Part shown: positions 55,224-64,000 of the stretch, piece after piece
Layout: each line of letters starts with the position of its first letter
Position numbering within the stretch: position 1 is the stretch's first letter
Origin: Phycisphaerales bacterium
GTDB lineage: Bacteria; Planctomycetota; Phycisphaerae; Phycisphaerales; UBA1924
Direction of reading: 5' to 3'
DNA: 64,000 bases
Assembly: GCA_016709445.1 (NCBI GenBank)
Contig: JADJMV010000001.1
Location: 558,001 to 622,000 of the forward strand
Made by a program: the position numbers and the translations under genes
Notes under the pieces: generated by a model
Told to the model about the DNA's origin: nothing
The model's input: only the letters and a program-made list of their open reading frames with translations
Databases searched by the model: none

Positions 55224-57409
55224 TCAGAAGCGGAAAGTCAGGCCGAGCTTGAGGGTGAGTTCACGCGAGAGCGACTCGAATTCGTTGTCCACCACGCTGA
55301 AGCCCTCGTTGTAGACCACGAAGATCTCCTGGCCCGGCCGGAACTCGTAGCGGACGCGGCTGTTGAGGCCGGCCTGATCGGACTGGTTGTCCCACTGGAC
55401 GGTGGTGTCCCAGGCGAGTTCGGGGCTGAACTGGAATGTCGCCCGGGTGCGGGCGGTTCGAACGGTGAACTCGCCGACCTCGAGCGAGACGTCGTTGAGT
55501 TCGTACTCGGCAGAGAGCGCGATCGACGCGTTGGGCCGGAAGGTCACCGCGCCGGTGAGGTCGCGCCGTGCGCCGTGGTAGAACCCCGGTCGGCGTACTC
55601 GCCGCTGAGCGCCAGCCAGCGGGCGTCCGCGGTATTGAATCCCGCGTGCCAGCCCGCGTCGTCGTACTCGCCCGTGGGGATGGTGACGCCGCGGACGATC
55701 TCGAAGGGCTCATCCAGCACCTCGCGGCTGACCAGCGCGCCGGCAAAGACCGAGTCGGCGCTGTTCGTGGTCAGTGTGATGGTTGGGATCTCAAGGTCCG
55801 CGCTCTCGATGTCGTTGGCGAAGGTCGTGTAGGCGCTGCCGAAGGCGGTGAAGGCGACCGATCGGATCCAGTCGTGCGTCTCCGGGCGCCAGGTGTAGGC
55901 GAGGCGGGCGTCGAACTCGCGGCGACCGGGCCTCTGGACGAAGCCCAGAGCGGGACGGAAATCGTGGCCCACGTGGTCGGCGAAGAGGAACCCGGACCAG
56001 GGGTCCGCGTTGTAGTTGACGCGGCCCCCTAGGGCGAACGGATCGTCGTTCTCGGCCGGAACGCCGGCGGGGTCGTCGTGGGTAGCCATGATCCAGGCGT
56101 CGGCGGAGACGCGCCCGCCCAGGGCCTCGGTGTCGAGGAGCGAGGCGTCGAGTCCGACGAGCTGGTTGGCCCCGCGATTGCCGGGGTCTCCGTTGGTGGC
56201 GATGATGCCGATCGATCCCTGCTCGCCGACGTCGTGCTTGAACCGGAGAACGCCGAGGTTCTTCGCGCCGAGCACATCATCGTCCTTCATCTGGACATCG
56301 AGCAGGCCGAACCGCAGCGCGCCCTGGCGGCCGGTGAGGCGCATCCCGGCGAGGAGGTCCTCCTGCTCGCCCCGCACGATGCCGATCCGGCGCGAGAAGT
56401 AGGGCCGCGGCGACTGGTTGATCCCCCCGAACTCGAAGATGCCGGAGTCCTCGAGGAAGAAGTCCCGCTTCTCGGGGTAGAACAGGGGGAAGCGGGTCAA
56501 GTTGACGCGTCGCTCATCGACCTCGGCCTCGGCGAAGTCCGTGTTGATCGTGAGGGCGGCGGTGGTGGAGGGGTCGATCTTGTAGAAGACGTCGAGGCCG
56601 GGCTCGATCTTGAGATCCCGACTGTCGAGATCGAGCTTGCCGGTGAAGAACGGCTTGACGGTGAGGCCGAGTCCCTGGCGCAGGCGGGCGAGTTCTGTGA
56701 GTTCGCCGGCGTCGCTCATCTTGGTGACGGCGGCGTCTCGGGAGGGCGACGCCCACCGGTCGAGCTCGCTCTTGCGCTTGATGTAGCGTTCGAGGTTGAA
56801 TCCCCAGGTGGAGCCCGCGGGGTCGAAGGAGAGCGTCTTGGCGGGGATCGCGATCTCCGCGGTCCAGCCCCGGTCGTCGACGCGGGCGCGGGCGTCCCAG
56901 AGCCCATCCCAGTCCCAGCGGACCCGGGACGCCTCGACCAGGCCGTCTCGCTTTCCGCCCGCGGCACTCACCACGAACACGTACCCGTTGCGTCGATCCC
57001 GGAAGGTGTCGATCGCCAGGGTGATGCGGTCGTCGGTGGCGTGGTCGGCGTCGCGGGCCATGGAGCGGGCGACGATCGCGCCGGGCTCGCCGTCCAGACA
57101 GCGGACGCCGATGTAGAGCGTGTCGGCGTCGTAGAGCAGCCGGACCTCGGTGCGCTCGGTGGGCTGAGCGCCGTTCACGGGGTCGACCTGGGTGAAGGCG
57201 TCCAAGATCGGGGCATCGGCCCAGGCGGGCTCGTCGAGGAGCCCATCGATCCGTGGTGGGATCTCGGCGAGGGCCTGGGCGAGCGAGGCGGCCGGCGGCG
57301 CGGGCTGGGCGACAGCGGGGCCCTGGAGTTGGGTGAGGCCGACCAGCAGGCCGGCCACGGCGGCGGGAGCGCCGAGCGAACGCCGGGCTTGGTTCGGACG
57401 AAGGGCCAC
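55224..57409 (-). CDS. DUF5916/CBM9-type outer-surface protein, frameshifted
   Basis: About 728 residues over one shift. The start is a GTG (57409) with GGAG nine bases upstream, leading to a signal peptide. A CBM9-like domain opens the protein (RIDGLLDEPAWADAPILDAF, YIGVRCLDGEP, GYVFVVSAAGG), followed by DUF5916 (WTAEIAIPAKTLSFDP, DVFYKIDPSTTAALTINTDF, FFLEDSGIFEFGG). The end is beta-barrel-like with terminal Phe. The frame breaks in a CGGGG run (plus strand C at 55584-55587); one base is missing, and the next frame continues FYHGARRDLTGAVTFRPN to TLKLGLTFRF. Probably an outer-membrane beta-barrel for sugar binding or uptake. Confidence 0.84.
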
Positions 57410-57633
57410 TCAGGATGCTCCGGGCGTGAGGGTGGAAGGTAGCAGGTCGCGGGTCGGCCGATCGGGGCGGTTCCCCCGGGTCTCGGCGGGCGCGCCGGGG
57501 TCTGGTCCCGCGGTCTGTGCGGGTCGCGCGGCCTGGGTGCTCCGCGGGAAGCCGGCCAATCCGGCAATTGGGCGGGCGACACTCCTCCCGTATCAGAAGC
57601 TGGAAGGAAGTAGGGATTGCCGAGGAGGCGAGC

Positions 57634-58176
57634 ATGGTACGCATGATGGCTGCGGGCTTGATCGGAGGCTTGGTGCTCTTCCTCTGGAGCGTCGTCTTCA
57701 GCGTTGTGGGACCGGAGGACGACGCCAGGCCCCTCTCAGAGGGCAGCGCGGCCACAGTCGAACTGTTGCGAACGCGTGTGGCCTCCATCGAGTTGCCCTT
57801 CGGGCCGTCGGCGGCGAACGCGGGCCCGGCCGCGAATCCGGCGCCCCGGAGCGGCGCGGCCCCCGAGCCCCGGGGCGCGATCGACTACACCTCGATCGGA
57901 CAGAGTCTCATGGCCGCCTGCGGCGCCGCAGGCGTTGCGGCGCTGCTGATGACGTGGTTTGGAGGGGCGAAGCGGCCGTTCGCGGAGCGGGTGCTCTTCT
58001 CGGTGCTGCTGGGCTGCTTCGCGGCACTCGCGACGTCTGTGCCCGCGGGGGCCTGGACGGAGTTCTCTTTGCATCGGACCACGATGCTGCTGGGGGAAAC
58101 GGTGGTGGGCTGGCTCCTGGCCGGCATGGTGATGGCGGTGCTGCTCAATCCGAAGCCCCGTCGGGCTCGGGCGTGA
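57634..58176 (+). CDS. Membrane protein, unknown
   Basis: 180 residues with an N-terminal helix (MAAGLIGGLVLFLWSVVF), an outside Pro/Ala-rich region of about 65 residues, and three C-terminal helices (IGQSLMAACGAAGVAALLM, LFSVLLGCFAALATS, LGETVVGWLLAGMVMAVLL). GAGGAGG precedes the ATG. I recognise no family. It is divergent from the DUF5916 gene with 224 bases between, which should hold both promoters. Confidence 0.65.
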   Translation: MVRMMAAGLIGGLVLFLWSVVFSVVGPEDDARPLSEGSAATVELLRTRVASIELPFGPSAANAGPAANPAPRSGAAPEPRGAIDYTSIGQSLMAACGAAGVAALLMTWFGGAKRPFAERVLFSVLLGCFAALATSVPAGAWTEFSLHRTTMLLGETVVGWLLAGMVMAVLLNPKPRRARA

Positions 58177-58203
58177 GCGCTCTACTGGCGGAGAAAACGT
58201 GAT

Positions 58204-58605
58204 ATGGACGAGCAATCCTTGAACAGCCTGGCAGACTTCAACCCGCGGATTCTGCTCGCGGGCGAAGAGATCGCCGTGAGCTTCGGAGGGCGCGAGGCGT
58301 GGCGCGTGTTTTGGGCGGACGTGGTCGAGGTGGCGATCTGGAAGGATGAGTGCTCCTCGGGCCAGCCGCTCTGCTTCGGCCTGCGCACGAGGGACATGAG
58401 GGCCGGACAATACCTGGGCGTGAACGACTCGGCGATCGGCTTTGCCGACGCCCTGGCGGAGATCGACCGCCGGTTCGACTCGGCCTACTCGCTCAAGTGG
58501 CAAGAGGCGGTGTTCCCGCCCATGGCCACGCAATGGGCCGTCGTGTACGGGTCCCCCTCGGGCCGCGCCGAACGAGCCGACGTCCTCTGGCCCGAGGCGG
58601 CGTAG
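58204..58605 (+). CDS. Hypothetical protein
   Basis: 133 residues, soluble, with a mixed alpha/beta pattern (RILLAGEEIAVSFGG, WRVFWADVVEVAIWKDEC, FADALAEIDRRFDSAYSLKW). It is rich in Trp and charged residues. No family is recognised. It starts 27 bases after the membrane protein gene and is likely its partner in a two-gene unit. Ends 5 bases from the convergent phosphatase gene. Confidence 0.6.
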   Translation: MDEQSLNSLADFNPRILLAGEEIAVSFGGREAWRVFWADVVEVAIWKDECSSGQPLCFGLRTRDMRAGQYLGVNDSAIGFADALAEIDRRFDSAYSLKWQEAVFPPMATQWAVVYGSPSGRAERADVLWPEAA

Positions 58606-58609
58606 CAAC

Positions 58610-60022
58610 TCAGGGGTTGGCGATGGCGAGGGCTACCACGAGCGTGTCGTCCTCCGGCGGGCCGTCGCGGTGCGCCTCGACCGACCGGAACACCGCGTGG
58701 AGCGCGCCGGAGGGCGTCGGGTCGGCGTCGGCGATGGCGGCCTGGAGACCGACGATCCCGAGCTGCCTGCCGCGGGCGTCGTGGCACTCCATGGCCCCGT
58801 CGGTGTACAGCAAGAGCGTATCGCCGGGCTCGAGCCGCCCGTCCACCGATCCGGCTTCGTAGGCGGGCGGGCCGAGGACGCCGAGCATCATCGCGGTCGA
58901 ATCGATCCGTTCGACCGACCGGTCCTTGCGCCGGAGCAGCGCGGGCGGGTGGCCGGCGATCGCGATCTCGAAACGTCCGCCGGGCTCGAGTCGGATCGCG
59001 GCGGCGGTGGCGAAGACCTCCTCGTCGGCGAGCGTGAGGCACACGTACTCATTCAGGGCGCCCACGACGCGCGAGGGGCTGGCATCCTCCCCTTGGGCGT
59101 AGAGCCGCTTGAGTTCCCCGTGGAGCCGGTTGACGGCCAGGGCCGCACTGATGCCGTGCCCGGTGACGTCGACCATCGCGATCGAAAGCGAGCCATCGGC
59201 GTGGCGCACGGCGTCGAGGTAGTCCCCGCCGATCTGCCGCATCGGCTCGTAGCGGTAGAGCATGCGGATCGGCCCGTGCTCGAGGGGGGCGGGGAAGAGC
59301 TTCTCGTGGATCCTTCGGGCCGTGGAGAGTTCACGCGACACCTCGGCGTAGCGGTCGCCGATGAGGCGGAGTGCGAGCATCTCGCGCAGCGCACCGGAGC
59401 GCGCGACGGTGATGGCGATGCCGGGGAGACCGGCGGCGAGGTTGAGGAGGAACCCGGCGGCTCGGAAGCCGGGCGAGTCGCCCCCCGCCAGCAGAGACGC
59501 TCCGAGGCTGAACACCGCCAGGGTCAATGGCGCGATCGACGCCTCGAGAATTGTCCAGGGCACGATGATGGCAGCCGCGGTATGGACGCAGGCGAGAAAC
59601 GCGACGAGCGGGAGCATGGGGCCGAGATTGCCGTCGTAGCCCAGCGGGCGGAGGATTTCGGTGATACCGCGGGCGATGACCGTCGCCCCTTGGACCTGGC
59701 TGAACACGGCCATGATGACGAGCCAATTGGTGCGGAACACGAGCGCGCGGAGGCTCAGGCGGGTGTGCTTGGCGCGCCGTCGGCGCAGCAGCACGATGAG
59801 CATCACGCCGAGGCCAGCACTCAACGCGACGCGCAGGAGCGGCTTGTCCTTGGGCTCGAGGTGCAAAACACCGAAGGCGAATCCCGCCTGCACGCCCGCG
59901 AGGGCGAGCACGAGCGCACCCAGCGCGGTGCCGAATGTCGACACGCGTTTGCGGAGCAGCTCCATCCGGGCCGTATCCAATTCGTGCTTCGAGACTTCCG
60001 GGATGGATTCGGCGGATGGCAC
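58610..60022 (-). CDS. Membrane SpoIIE-type PP2C phosphatase
   Basis: 470 residues. Five or six membrane helices (residues about 30-200) precede a short linker helix and a SpoIIE/RsbU-type PP2C domain: IGGDYLDAVRHADGSLSI, MVDVTGHGISAALAVNRLHG, GHPPALL, LYTDGAMECHDARG and DDTLVVAL. Metal-binding aspartates are present (GGDYLD, DVTGHG, TDG, DDT). These phosphatases control anti-sigma-factor antagonists. With the kinase and sigma factor at 14.8-18.4 kb it adds to the signalling set, though no link is shown. It ends 5 bases from the convergent hypothetical gene. Confidence 0.87.
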   Translation of the reverse strand: MPSAESIPEVSKHELDTARMELLRKRVSTFGTALGALVLALAGVQAGFAFGVLHLEPKDKPLLRVALSAGLGVMLIVLLRRRRAKHTRLSLRALVFRTNWLVIMAVFSQVQGATVIARGITEILRPLGYDGNLGPMLPLVAFLACVHTAAAIIVPWTILEASIAPLTLAVFSLGASLLAGGDSPGFRAAGFLLNLAAGLPGIAITVARSGALREMLALRLIGDRYAEVSRELSTARRIHEKLFPAPLEHGPIRMLYRYEPMRQIGGDYLDAVRHADGSLSIAMVDVTGHGISAALAVNRLHGELKRLYAQGEDASPSRVVGALNEYVCLTLADEEVFATAAAIRLEPGGRFEIAIAGHPPALLRRKDRSVERIDSTAMMLGVLGPPAYEAGSVDGRLEPGDTLLLYTDGAMECHDARGRQLGIVGLQAAIADADPTPSGALHAVFRSVEAHRDGPPEDDTLVVALAIANP

Positions 60023-60116
60023 GGCGGGAGTCTACCGGGACCGAGAGGCCCCGCCGCAGACCGGACCTATGGTTTGACCACTCGGCCCGACGCGCCCCCG
60101 AGATCGGAGCAGCACG

Positions 60117-60896
60117 ATGAGCACGCGGAAGCCCTATGTCGGCGGCAACTGGAAGATGAACACGGGCCGGGAGTCGGGGCCGGCGCTGGCCCGCGAGGTC
60201 GCCAGCGGGGCGGCCCAGCACCGAGGGTGCGAGGTGGCCGTCTTCCCGCCGTTCCCGTTCCTCCTGGCGGTCGGAGAGGCGCTCGGCGCCCGGGATTCCG
60301 GCGTGAAGCTCGGCGCACAAGACTGCTACTTCCAGCCCAGCGGCGCCTTTACAGGCGAGGTCTCGATCGGCATGCTCCAGGACTGTGGGGTCGCGGTGGT
60401 GCTCACCGGACACTCCGAGCGGCGGCATGTTCTCGGCGAGACCGATGCGATCGTGAACGCCAAGACCAAGGCCGTGCTGGCGGCGGGGCTGGAATGCGTG
60501 CTCTGTATCGGCGAGCTGCTCGAGGAACGAGAGGCGGGCAAGACCGACGATGTCAACGAGCGGCAGTTGCGGGCGGGGCTCGCCGGCGTGCCGTCTGAGC
60601 AGATGGCCCGCCTGACCATCGCGTACGAGCCGGTGTGGGCGATCGGGACCGGGCGGGTGGCCACGGCCGTCGACGCCCAGGACGTCCACCGCAAGATCCG
60701 AGTGCTCCTCGGATCGCTCTATGCCCCCGCAGTCGCCGGGGCGACGCGGATTCTCTATGGCGGCTCGCTCAAGGCCTCCAACGCTTCGGAACTCCTTGCC
60801 CAGCCAGATATCGACGGCGGGCTGGTGGGCGGGGCCTCGCTCCAGGCGGCGGAGTTCCTCCCGATCATCGCCGCCGCAGCGGCCCGGGGCGGGTGA
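60117..60896 (+). CDS. tpiA: Triosephosphate isomerase
   Basis: Interconverts dihydroxyacetone phosphate and glyceraldehyde 3-phosphate in glycolysis. 259 residues with all catalytic residues: Lys13 in GGNWKMN, His in VLTGHSERRHVLGE (about 101) and Glu in IAYEPVWAIGTG (about 172). GAQDCYFQPSGAFTGEVS, LYGGSLKASNA and GGLVGGASL are typical. Length is normal. secG follows, an order common in many bacteria. Confidence 0.97.
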   Translation: MSTRKPYVGGNWKMNTGRESGPALAREVASGAAQHRGCEVAVFPPFPFLLAVGEALGARDSGVKLGAQDCYFQPSGAFTGEVSIGMLQDCGVAVVLTGHSERRHVLGETDAIVNAKTKAVLAAGLECVLCIGELLEEREAGKTDDVNERQLRAGLAGVPSEQMARLTIAYEPVWAIGTGRVATAVDAQDVHRKIRVLLGSLYAPAVAGATRILYGGSLKASNASELLAQPDIDGGLVGGASLQAAEFLPIIAAAAARGG

Positions 60897-61155
60897 GCCC
60901 GCCCGAGGATGCGCGGCTGAGCTCGGTCGGTGGGGCGGGCCCGTCTGGGTATCGCCCCAGCTTCAGGCGGCCCGGCGAGCCGAGGCGGGAGGGCCCGGGA
61001 GTCCGCTTGGGGCCGGTTTGGGTCGCCGACCGGGCACCGAGGCGGACGCGACTGACGCCTAGACTTGGGCCCGACCCCTGGGGAATTGCTCCGGGGCGGT
61101 TCCGAATCAGGTCCGACGCCCCCGGGGCGGTCCAGACCCTGGAGTTTTGAGCCTC

Positions 61156-61695
61156 ATGGATTCGACCCTTGGCATGTTGACCCTCGGCGCCGCGACGTGG
61201 GTGATCGGCCTGCTCAGCGTGGGCTTTCTGTTCTGCTCGATCCTGCTGATTCTCACGGTGCTGATCCAGCGGCCGCAGGGCGGCGGGCTCTCGGGCGCCT
61301 TCGGCGCGGGCGCCGGCTCCGGGGAGACGGCCTTCGGCGCGCGGACCGGCGACGCGCTCACGATCGCGACGATCTCATTCTTTGTGCTTTGGCTTGTGGT
61401 GGCGGTGGGTCTGGTGTGGGTGATGCAGCCCCCGGGGCCAGGCTCCGCGAGGCCGCAGGCCACGTCGACCGAGCAGGCTCCGCCACCGACAGGGGGCGCC
61501 GCGCCGGCCGAGGGCTCGGCGGACGGAGCTACCCCGGCGACGGGAGAGACCCCGGCCGGCGGCCAGTCGCCGTCGGGCGAGACCGCGCCCGCTGGGGATC
61601 AGGTTCCTGCCGGAGATTCGGCGCCCGCCGGTGCACCGACGGACGCACCCGACGCGCCCGCGGACGGCGGCGCGGGCGAGGGCGGCGGCCGCTAG
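61156..61695 (+). CDS. secG: Preprotein translocase subunit SecG with long C-terminal extension
   Basis: Small SecYEG component of the protein export channel. Two membrane helices (TWVIGLLSVGFLFCSILLILTVL and LTIATISFFVLWLVVAVGLVW) flank the conserved QRPQGGGLSGAFG loop. The usual SecG is 75-110 residues; here an acidic Pro/Ala/Gly/Thr-rich tail of about 80 residues follows. The ATG at 61156 is preferred to a TTG nine bases upstream. The 259 bases between tpiA and this gene contain no supported gene. Confidence 0.9.
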   Translation: MDSTLGMLTLGAATWVIGLLSVGFLFCSILLILTVLIQRPQGGGLSGAFGAGAGSGETAFGARTGDALTIATISFFVLWLVVAVGLVWVMQPPGPGSARPQATSTEQAPPPTGGAAPAEGSADGATPATGETPAGGQSPSGETAPAGDQVPAGDSAPAGAPTDAPDAPADGGAGEGGGR

Positions 61696-61730
61696 TCTGG
61701 GCGGGCGCACAGGCAAGGGAGTCCCCGCGC

Positions 61731-62621
61731 GTGATCCGCAGCATGACCGGCTTTGGCGAATCGACCCGGCACGTGGACGGCGTGCACTACGCGGTCGAGC
61801 TCCGCTCGCTCAACAACAAGTACTTCAAGGCCTCGATCCGCCTGCCCGAGAAGCTCCAGGTGCTCGAGGCGGAGTTGGAGGCGGCGCTGCGGCGTCGGAT
61901 CACCCGGGGCAGCGTCACGCTGCTCGCCTCGTTCGCCGACACGTCGGCCTCCGCGGCCCTGGAGGTGAACCATCAGGCCCTGGACCGGTATGTGGAGCAA
62001 CTCCGGCAGTCCGCTGCGGTGAGTTCTGGGAACGTCCCGATCGATCTGGCGGCGTTGCTGGTGCTGCCCGGTGTGCTGCAGCAGCCGTCGGATGACGAGG
62101 CGCGCCTGCACGAGGCCCGCGCCGTGCTGCTGGAGTTGGTCGGGGCGGCCTGCGACCACATGGTGTCGATGCGCCGTCGCGAGGGGGCGCTGCTGCTGGA
62201 GGAGTTGACTGCCCACCGCGACCTGATCGCCGACCGCCTCACCAAGATCAAAGTGCAGGCGCCGCGGGTCATCGGGGAATACGAGACACGGCTCCGCCTG
62301 CGGATGGAACAGATGCTCCGAGAGGCACAGCTGGCGGTGGAGCCGGTCGAACTCATCCGCGAAATCGCGGTGTACGCCGAGAAGACCGATATCGCCGAGG
62401 AGGTCAGCCGCCTCGGTGGGCACATCGAGCAGTTCAGCGACCTGGTCAACGGCCCCGAGGATGTGCCCGTGGGGCGGACGCTCGACTTTCTGGCCCAGGA
62501 GATGCTGCGCGAGGCCAATACCATCGCCAGCAAGAGCCCCGACAGCCTGATCAGCCGCCTGATCGTGGAGGTCAAGGGGGCGATCGACCGGATCAAGGAA
62601 CAGGTGCAGAACGTCGAGTAA
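61731..62621 (+). CDS. yicC: YicC family endoribonuclease
   Basis: 296 residues beginning at GTG (GGGAG nine bases upstream): VIRSMTGFGESTR, VELRSLNNKYFKASIRLP, RRRITRGSVTLLAS, IREIAVYAEKTDIAEEVSRLGGHIEQF, GRTLDFLAQEMLREANTIASKS and the C-terminal VEVKGAIDRIKEQVQNVE. All parts match the YicC (RNA-degrading) family. Next to secG and probably in the same transcript, with 35 bases between. Confidence 0.93.
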   Translation: MIRSMTGFGESTRHVDGVHYAVELRSLNNKYFKASIRLPEKLQVLEAELEAALRRRITRGSVTLLASFADTSASAALEVNHQALDRYVEQLRQSAAVSSGNVPIDLAALLVLPGVLQQPSDDEARLHEARAVLLELVGAACDHMVSMRRREGALLLEELTAHRDLIADRLTKIKVQAPRVIGEYETRLRLRMEQMLREAQLAVEPVELIREIAVYAEKTDIAEEVSRLGGHIEQFSDLVNGPEDVPVGRTLDFLAQEMLREANTIASKSPDSLISRLIVEVKGAIDRIKEQVQNVE

Positions 62622-62636
62622 GGCCCCGACGAAGCA

Positions 62637-63683
62637 ATGACCACCCCGCAGGAGCAAGCCGGCGCCGCTTCACCGACCGGGGCGTCCACGTTTGATCTGG
62701 GCGAGCTCGCGAGCGTGTGCGCCCATTATGATGTGGGAGAGATCGTGCGGGTCCTGGATTACCCGCGCGGCTCGCGCCGTGCGCCAAAGGTGGTGCTGGA
62801 CACCTCGACGGGCCGGTACCTCCTCAAACGCCGTGCGAGGGGCAAGGACGACCCCTACCGCGTGGCGTTCTGCCACGATCTGCAGCTCGACCTCGCCTCG
62901 CGGGGCTTCCCCGCCCCGCGCCTCATCGGCACGCGGGTGGGCAACAATTCCATGGTGCAGCTCCGTGACCGTGTGTACGAGCTGTTCGAGTTTGTCGAAG
63001 GCGAGACGTTTGATCGCACGCCGGAACCCTGCCGCCACGCCGGGGCGCTGCTGTGCTCGCTGCATGGCCTGGCGCGCGAATACGTCTCGCGGTGGCCCGT
63101 GCCCGTGTGGAGCTTCCACGACGACGGGCTGGTCCGTCGGCGGCTGGAACGCGTCCTCGCGAGCGGCGTGGCGCCGGCCGAGTCCAGGGAACTCTGGAAG
63201 CTCTACCAGCGTGCGGCGGCCGAGGCTTCGGCCGTACCCGCCCAGGGCACGGCGGTCCAACTCCTCCACGGCGATTGGCACCCCGGCAACATGGTCTTCC
63301 GTGCCGGGCGCGTCGTCGCCGTGGTCGACTTCGACGGGGCGCGGATGGGGCCGGTGCTCCACGACTTGGCCGCCGGCGTGATGCAGTTCTCGATGGCCAG
63401 GGTGGGGCTCGACCCCGACGCATGGCCCGATGCGCTCGATGCCAACCGGTTCGCGGCCTTCGTGGCCGGGTATCGTCCGGGGCCTGCGGGGCTCGACGCC
63501 TTGGCCGCCTTGATGGCCGAGGCGTTGATCGCTGAGTTGGCCGGCCCGGTCGCCAACACGGGCACGTTCGCGGGGCGCGAGGCGGCCCCATTCGTCCGGA
63601 TGACCGTGCGGAAGACCCGGTGGCTGCTCCAGCACTCCGAGGCTCTGGCGAGGCTGGCGACCAAGTCCGCGCGCGGGCGTTGA
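62637..63683 (+). CDS. Phosphotransferase (APH/HomoserineK-like)
   Basis: 348 residues. An ATP-binding N-lobe (RYLLKRRARGKDDPYRVAF with the conserved Lys), FVEGETF hinge, catalytic HGDWHPGNMVF and the metal-binding VVDFDGARMGPVLHDLA motif are present; the fold is that of aminoglycoside phosphotransferases, homoserine kinases and the CotS group. Substrate unknown; antibiotic action is not implied. It starts 15 bases after yicC and lies in the same likely operon. Confidence 0.87.
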   Translation: MTTPQEQAGAASPTGASTFDLGELASVCAHYDVGEIVRVLDYPRGSRRAPKVVLDTSTGRYLLKRRARGKDDPYRVAFCHDLQLDLASRGFPAPRLIGTRVGNNSMVQLRDRVYELFEFVEGETFDRTPEPCRHAGALLCSLHGLAREYVSRWPVPVWSFHDDGLVRRRLERVLASGVAPAESRELWKLYQRAAAEASAVPAQGTAVQLLHGDWHPGNMVFRAGRVVAVVDFDGARMGPVLHDLAAGVMQFSMARVGLDPDAWPDALDANRFAAFVAGYRPGPAGLDALAALMAEALIAELAGPVANTGTFAGREAAPFVRMTVRKTRWLLQHSEALARLATKSARGR

Positions 63684-63716
63684 CGCGGGCCGCCCGACCT
63701 GAAACACTGGGGAGCT

Positions 63717-64000
63717 ATGGCAGACCGGATTCAGACCTTGCTTTGTCGGCTCGTCCCATTGGTGGCGGTGTCGCTGTGGGGCGGCGTGGGCTCGGCGCAG
63801 GTGATCCGGCCCGACTCGTTGCCCGACACTCAGACGCCCGTGGAGGAACTGATCAAGCGTCTGGGAGCCGATTCGTTCACGGTGCGTGAGCAGGCGACGA
63901 TCGATCTCTTCCGGCGGAACGACCTGACGCTGCCGCAGGCCGAGGCGCTGCTCGAGCGCGAAGGACTGGGGGCCGAGCAGCGTCTGAGGCTGGAGCAGGT
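63717..64000 (+). CDS. Secreted protein, N-terminal part only
   Basis: Opens with a signal peptide (RIQTLLCRLVPLVAVSLWGG, cleavage near GSAQ) and continues with PVEELIKRLGADSFTVREQA, TIDLFRRNDLTLPQAEALLE and EGLGAEQRLRLEQV, a helical pattern. The segment resembles the start of planctomycete HEAT-repeat-like proteins (uneven helices, FTVREQA). The gene runs off the window. GGAG lies only two bases before the ATG, an unusually short spacing. Confidence 0.72.
   Translation, partial: MADRIQTLLCRLVPLVAVSLWGGVGSAQVIRPDSLPDTQTPVEELIKRLGADSFTVREQATIDLFRRNDLTLPQAEALLEREGLGAEQRLRLEQ

Overview
The window is a GC-rich (roughly two-thirds G+C by eye), gene-dense chromosomal segment that looks like a member of Planctomycetota, most likely class Phycisphaerae (order Phycisphaerales). 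This is inferred from protein content. Evidence: several secreted proteins ending in a two-helix dockerin-like repeat that stops at Gly-Cys, a Ser/Thr kinase with a formylglycine-type C-terminal domain coupled to a sigma factor, a planctomycete-style pseudopilin, PEP-CTERM-like tails of the form PAPG-hydrophobic-RRR, a Gln-rich coiled-coil membrane protein and a DUF5916/CBM9-type protein. I found no rRNA, tRNA, CRISPR array, transposase, integrase or phage gene.

Layout. 1-6.2 kb (minus strand): partial dnaX, a secreted zinc metalloprotease and an ABC-2 drug-export-type pair. 6.5-14.7 kb (plus): PIN/TRAM membrane protein, YciI protein, DUF3299-like protein, then a secreted-protein block (beta-propeller plus dockerin, seven-haem cytochrome c, HAF-repeat plus dockerin, a repeat-containing secreted protein). 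14.8-24.3 kb: a kinase/sigma-factor operon followed by a very large repetitive beta-helix dockerin protein and a purple-acid-phosphatase-like dockerin protein. 24.4-27.1 kb: a Cys-rich small membrane protein, a pseudopilin and two tandem paralogous secreted proteins. 27.1-33.6 kb: trpG/pabA, a divergent zinc-ribbon/SPFH pair, a 128-bp imperfect palindrome, cysS, an MTA/SAH nucleosidase and an RRM protein. 33.7-38 kb: small unknown genes and three more dockerin-type secreted proteins, one of which has lost its 5' end. 38-49 kb: corC-like/ybeY, FMN reductase, HAD-like cell-surface gene, nuoD, VOC protein, zinc-finger protein, ABC exporter, glycosyltransferase and O-antigen-ligase-like protein. 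49-64 kb: coiled-coil membrane protein, iron-type binding lipoprotein, HD-GYP protein, M20 amidohydrolase, DUF5916 protein, two unknowns, SpoIIE-type phosphatase, tpiA, secG, yicC, a phosphotransferase and the start of a secreted protein.

Themes. The clearest system-level signal is a family of exported proteins sharing a C-terminal dockerin-like repeat; six end in Gly-Cys (one followed by Pro), yet no cohesin or scaffoldin is visible. A second theme is signalling: kinase plus sigma factor, HD-GYP, SpoIIE phosphatase. A third is surface polysaccharide (40.7-49.2 kb).

Data quality. Seven genes are each broken by a single-base shift, nearly all at G or C runs (dnaX, cytochrome, beta-helix protein, an unknown at 34 kb, zinc-finger protein, ABC exporter, DUF5916 protein). 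Several hit genes that are normally essential or strongly conserved, so I read most of these as base-calling errors in a draft assembly. Each is annotated as one gene across the break.
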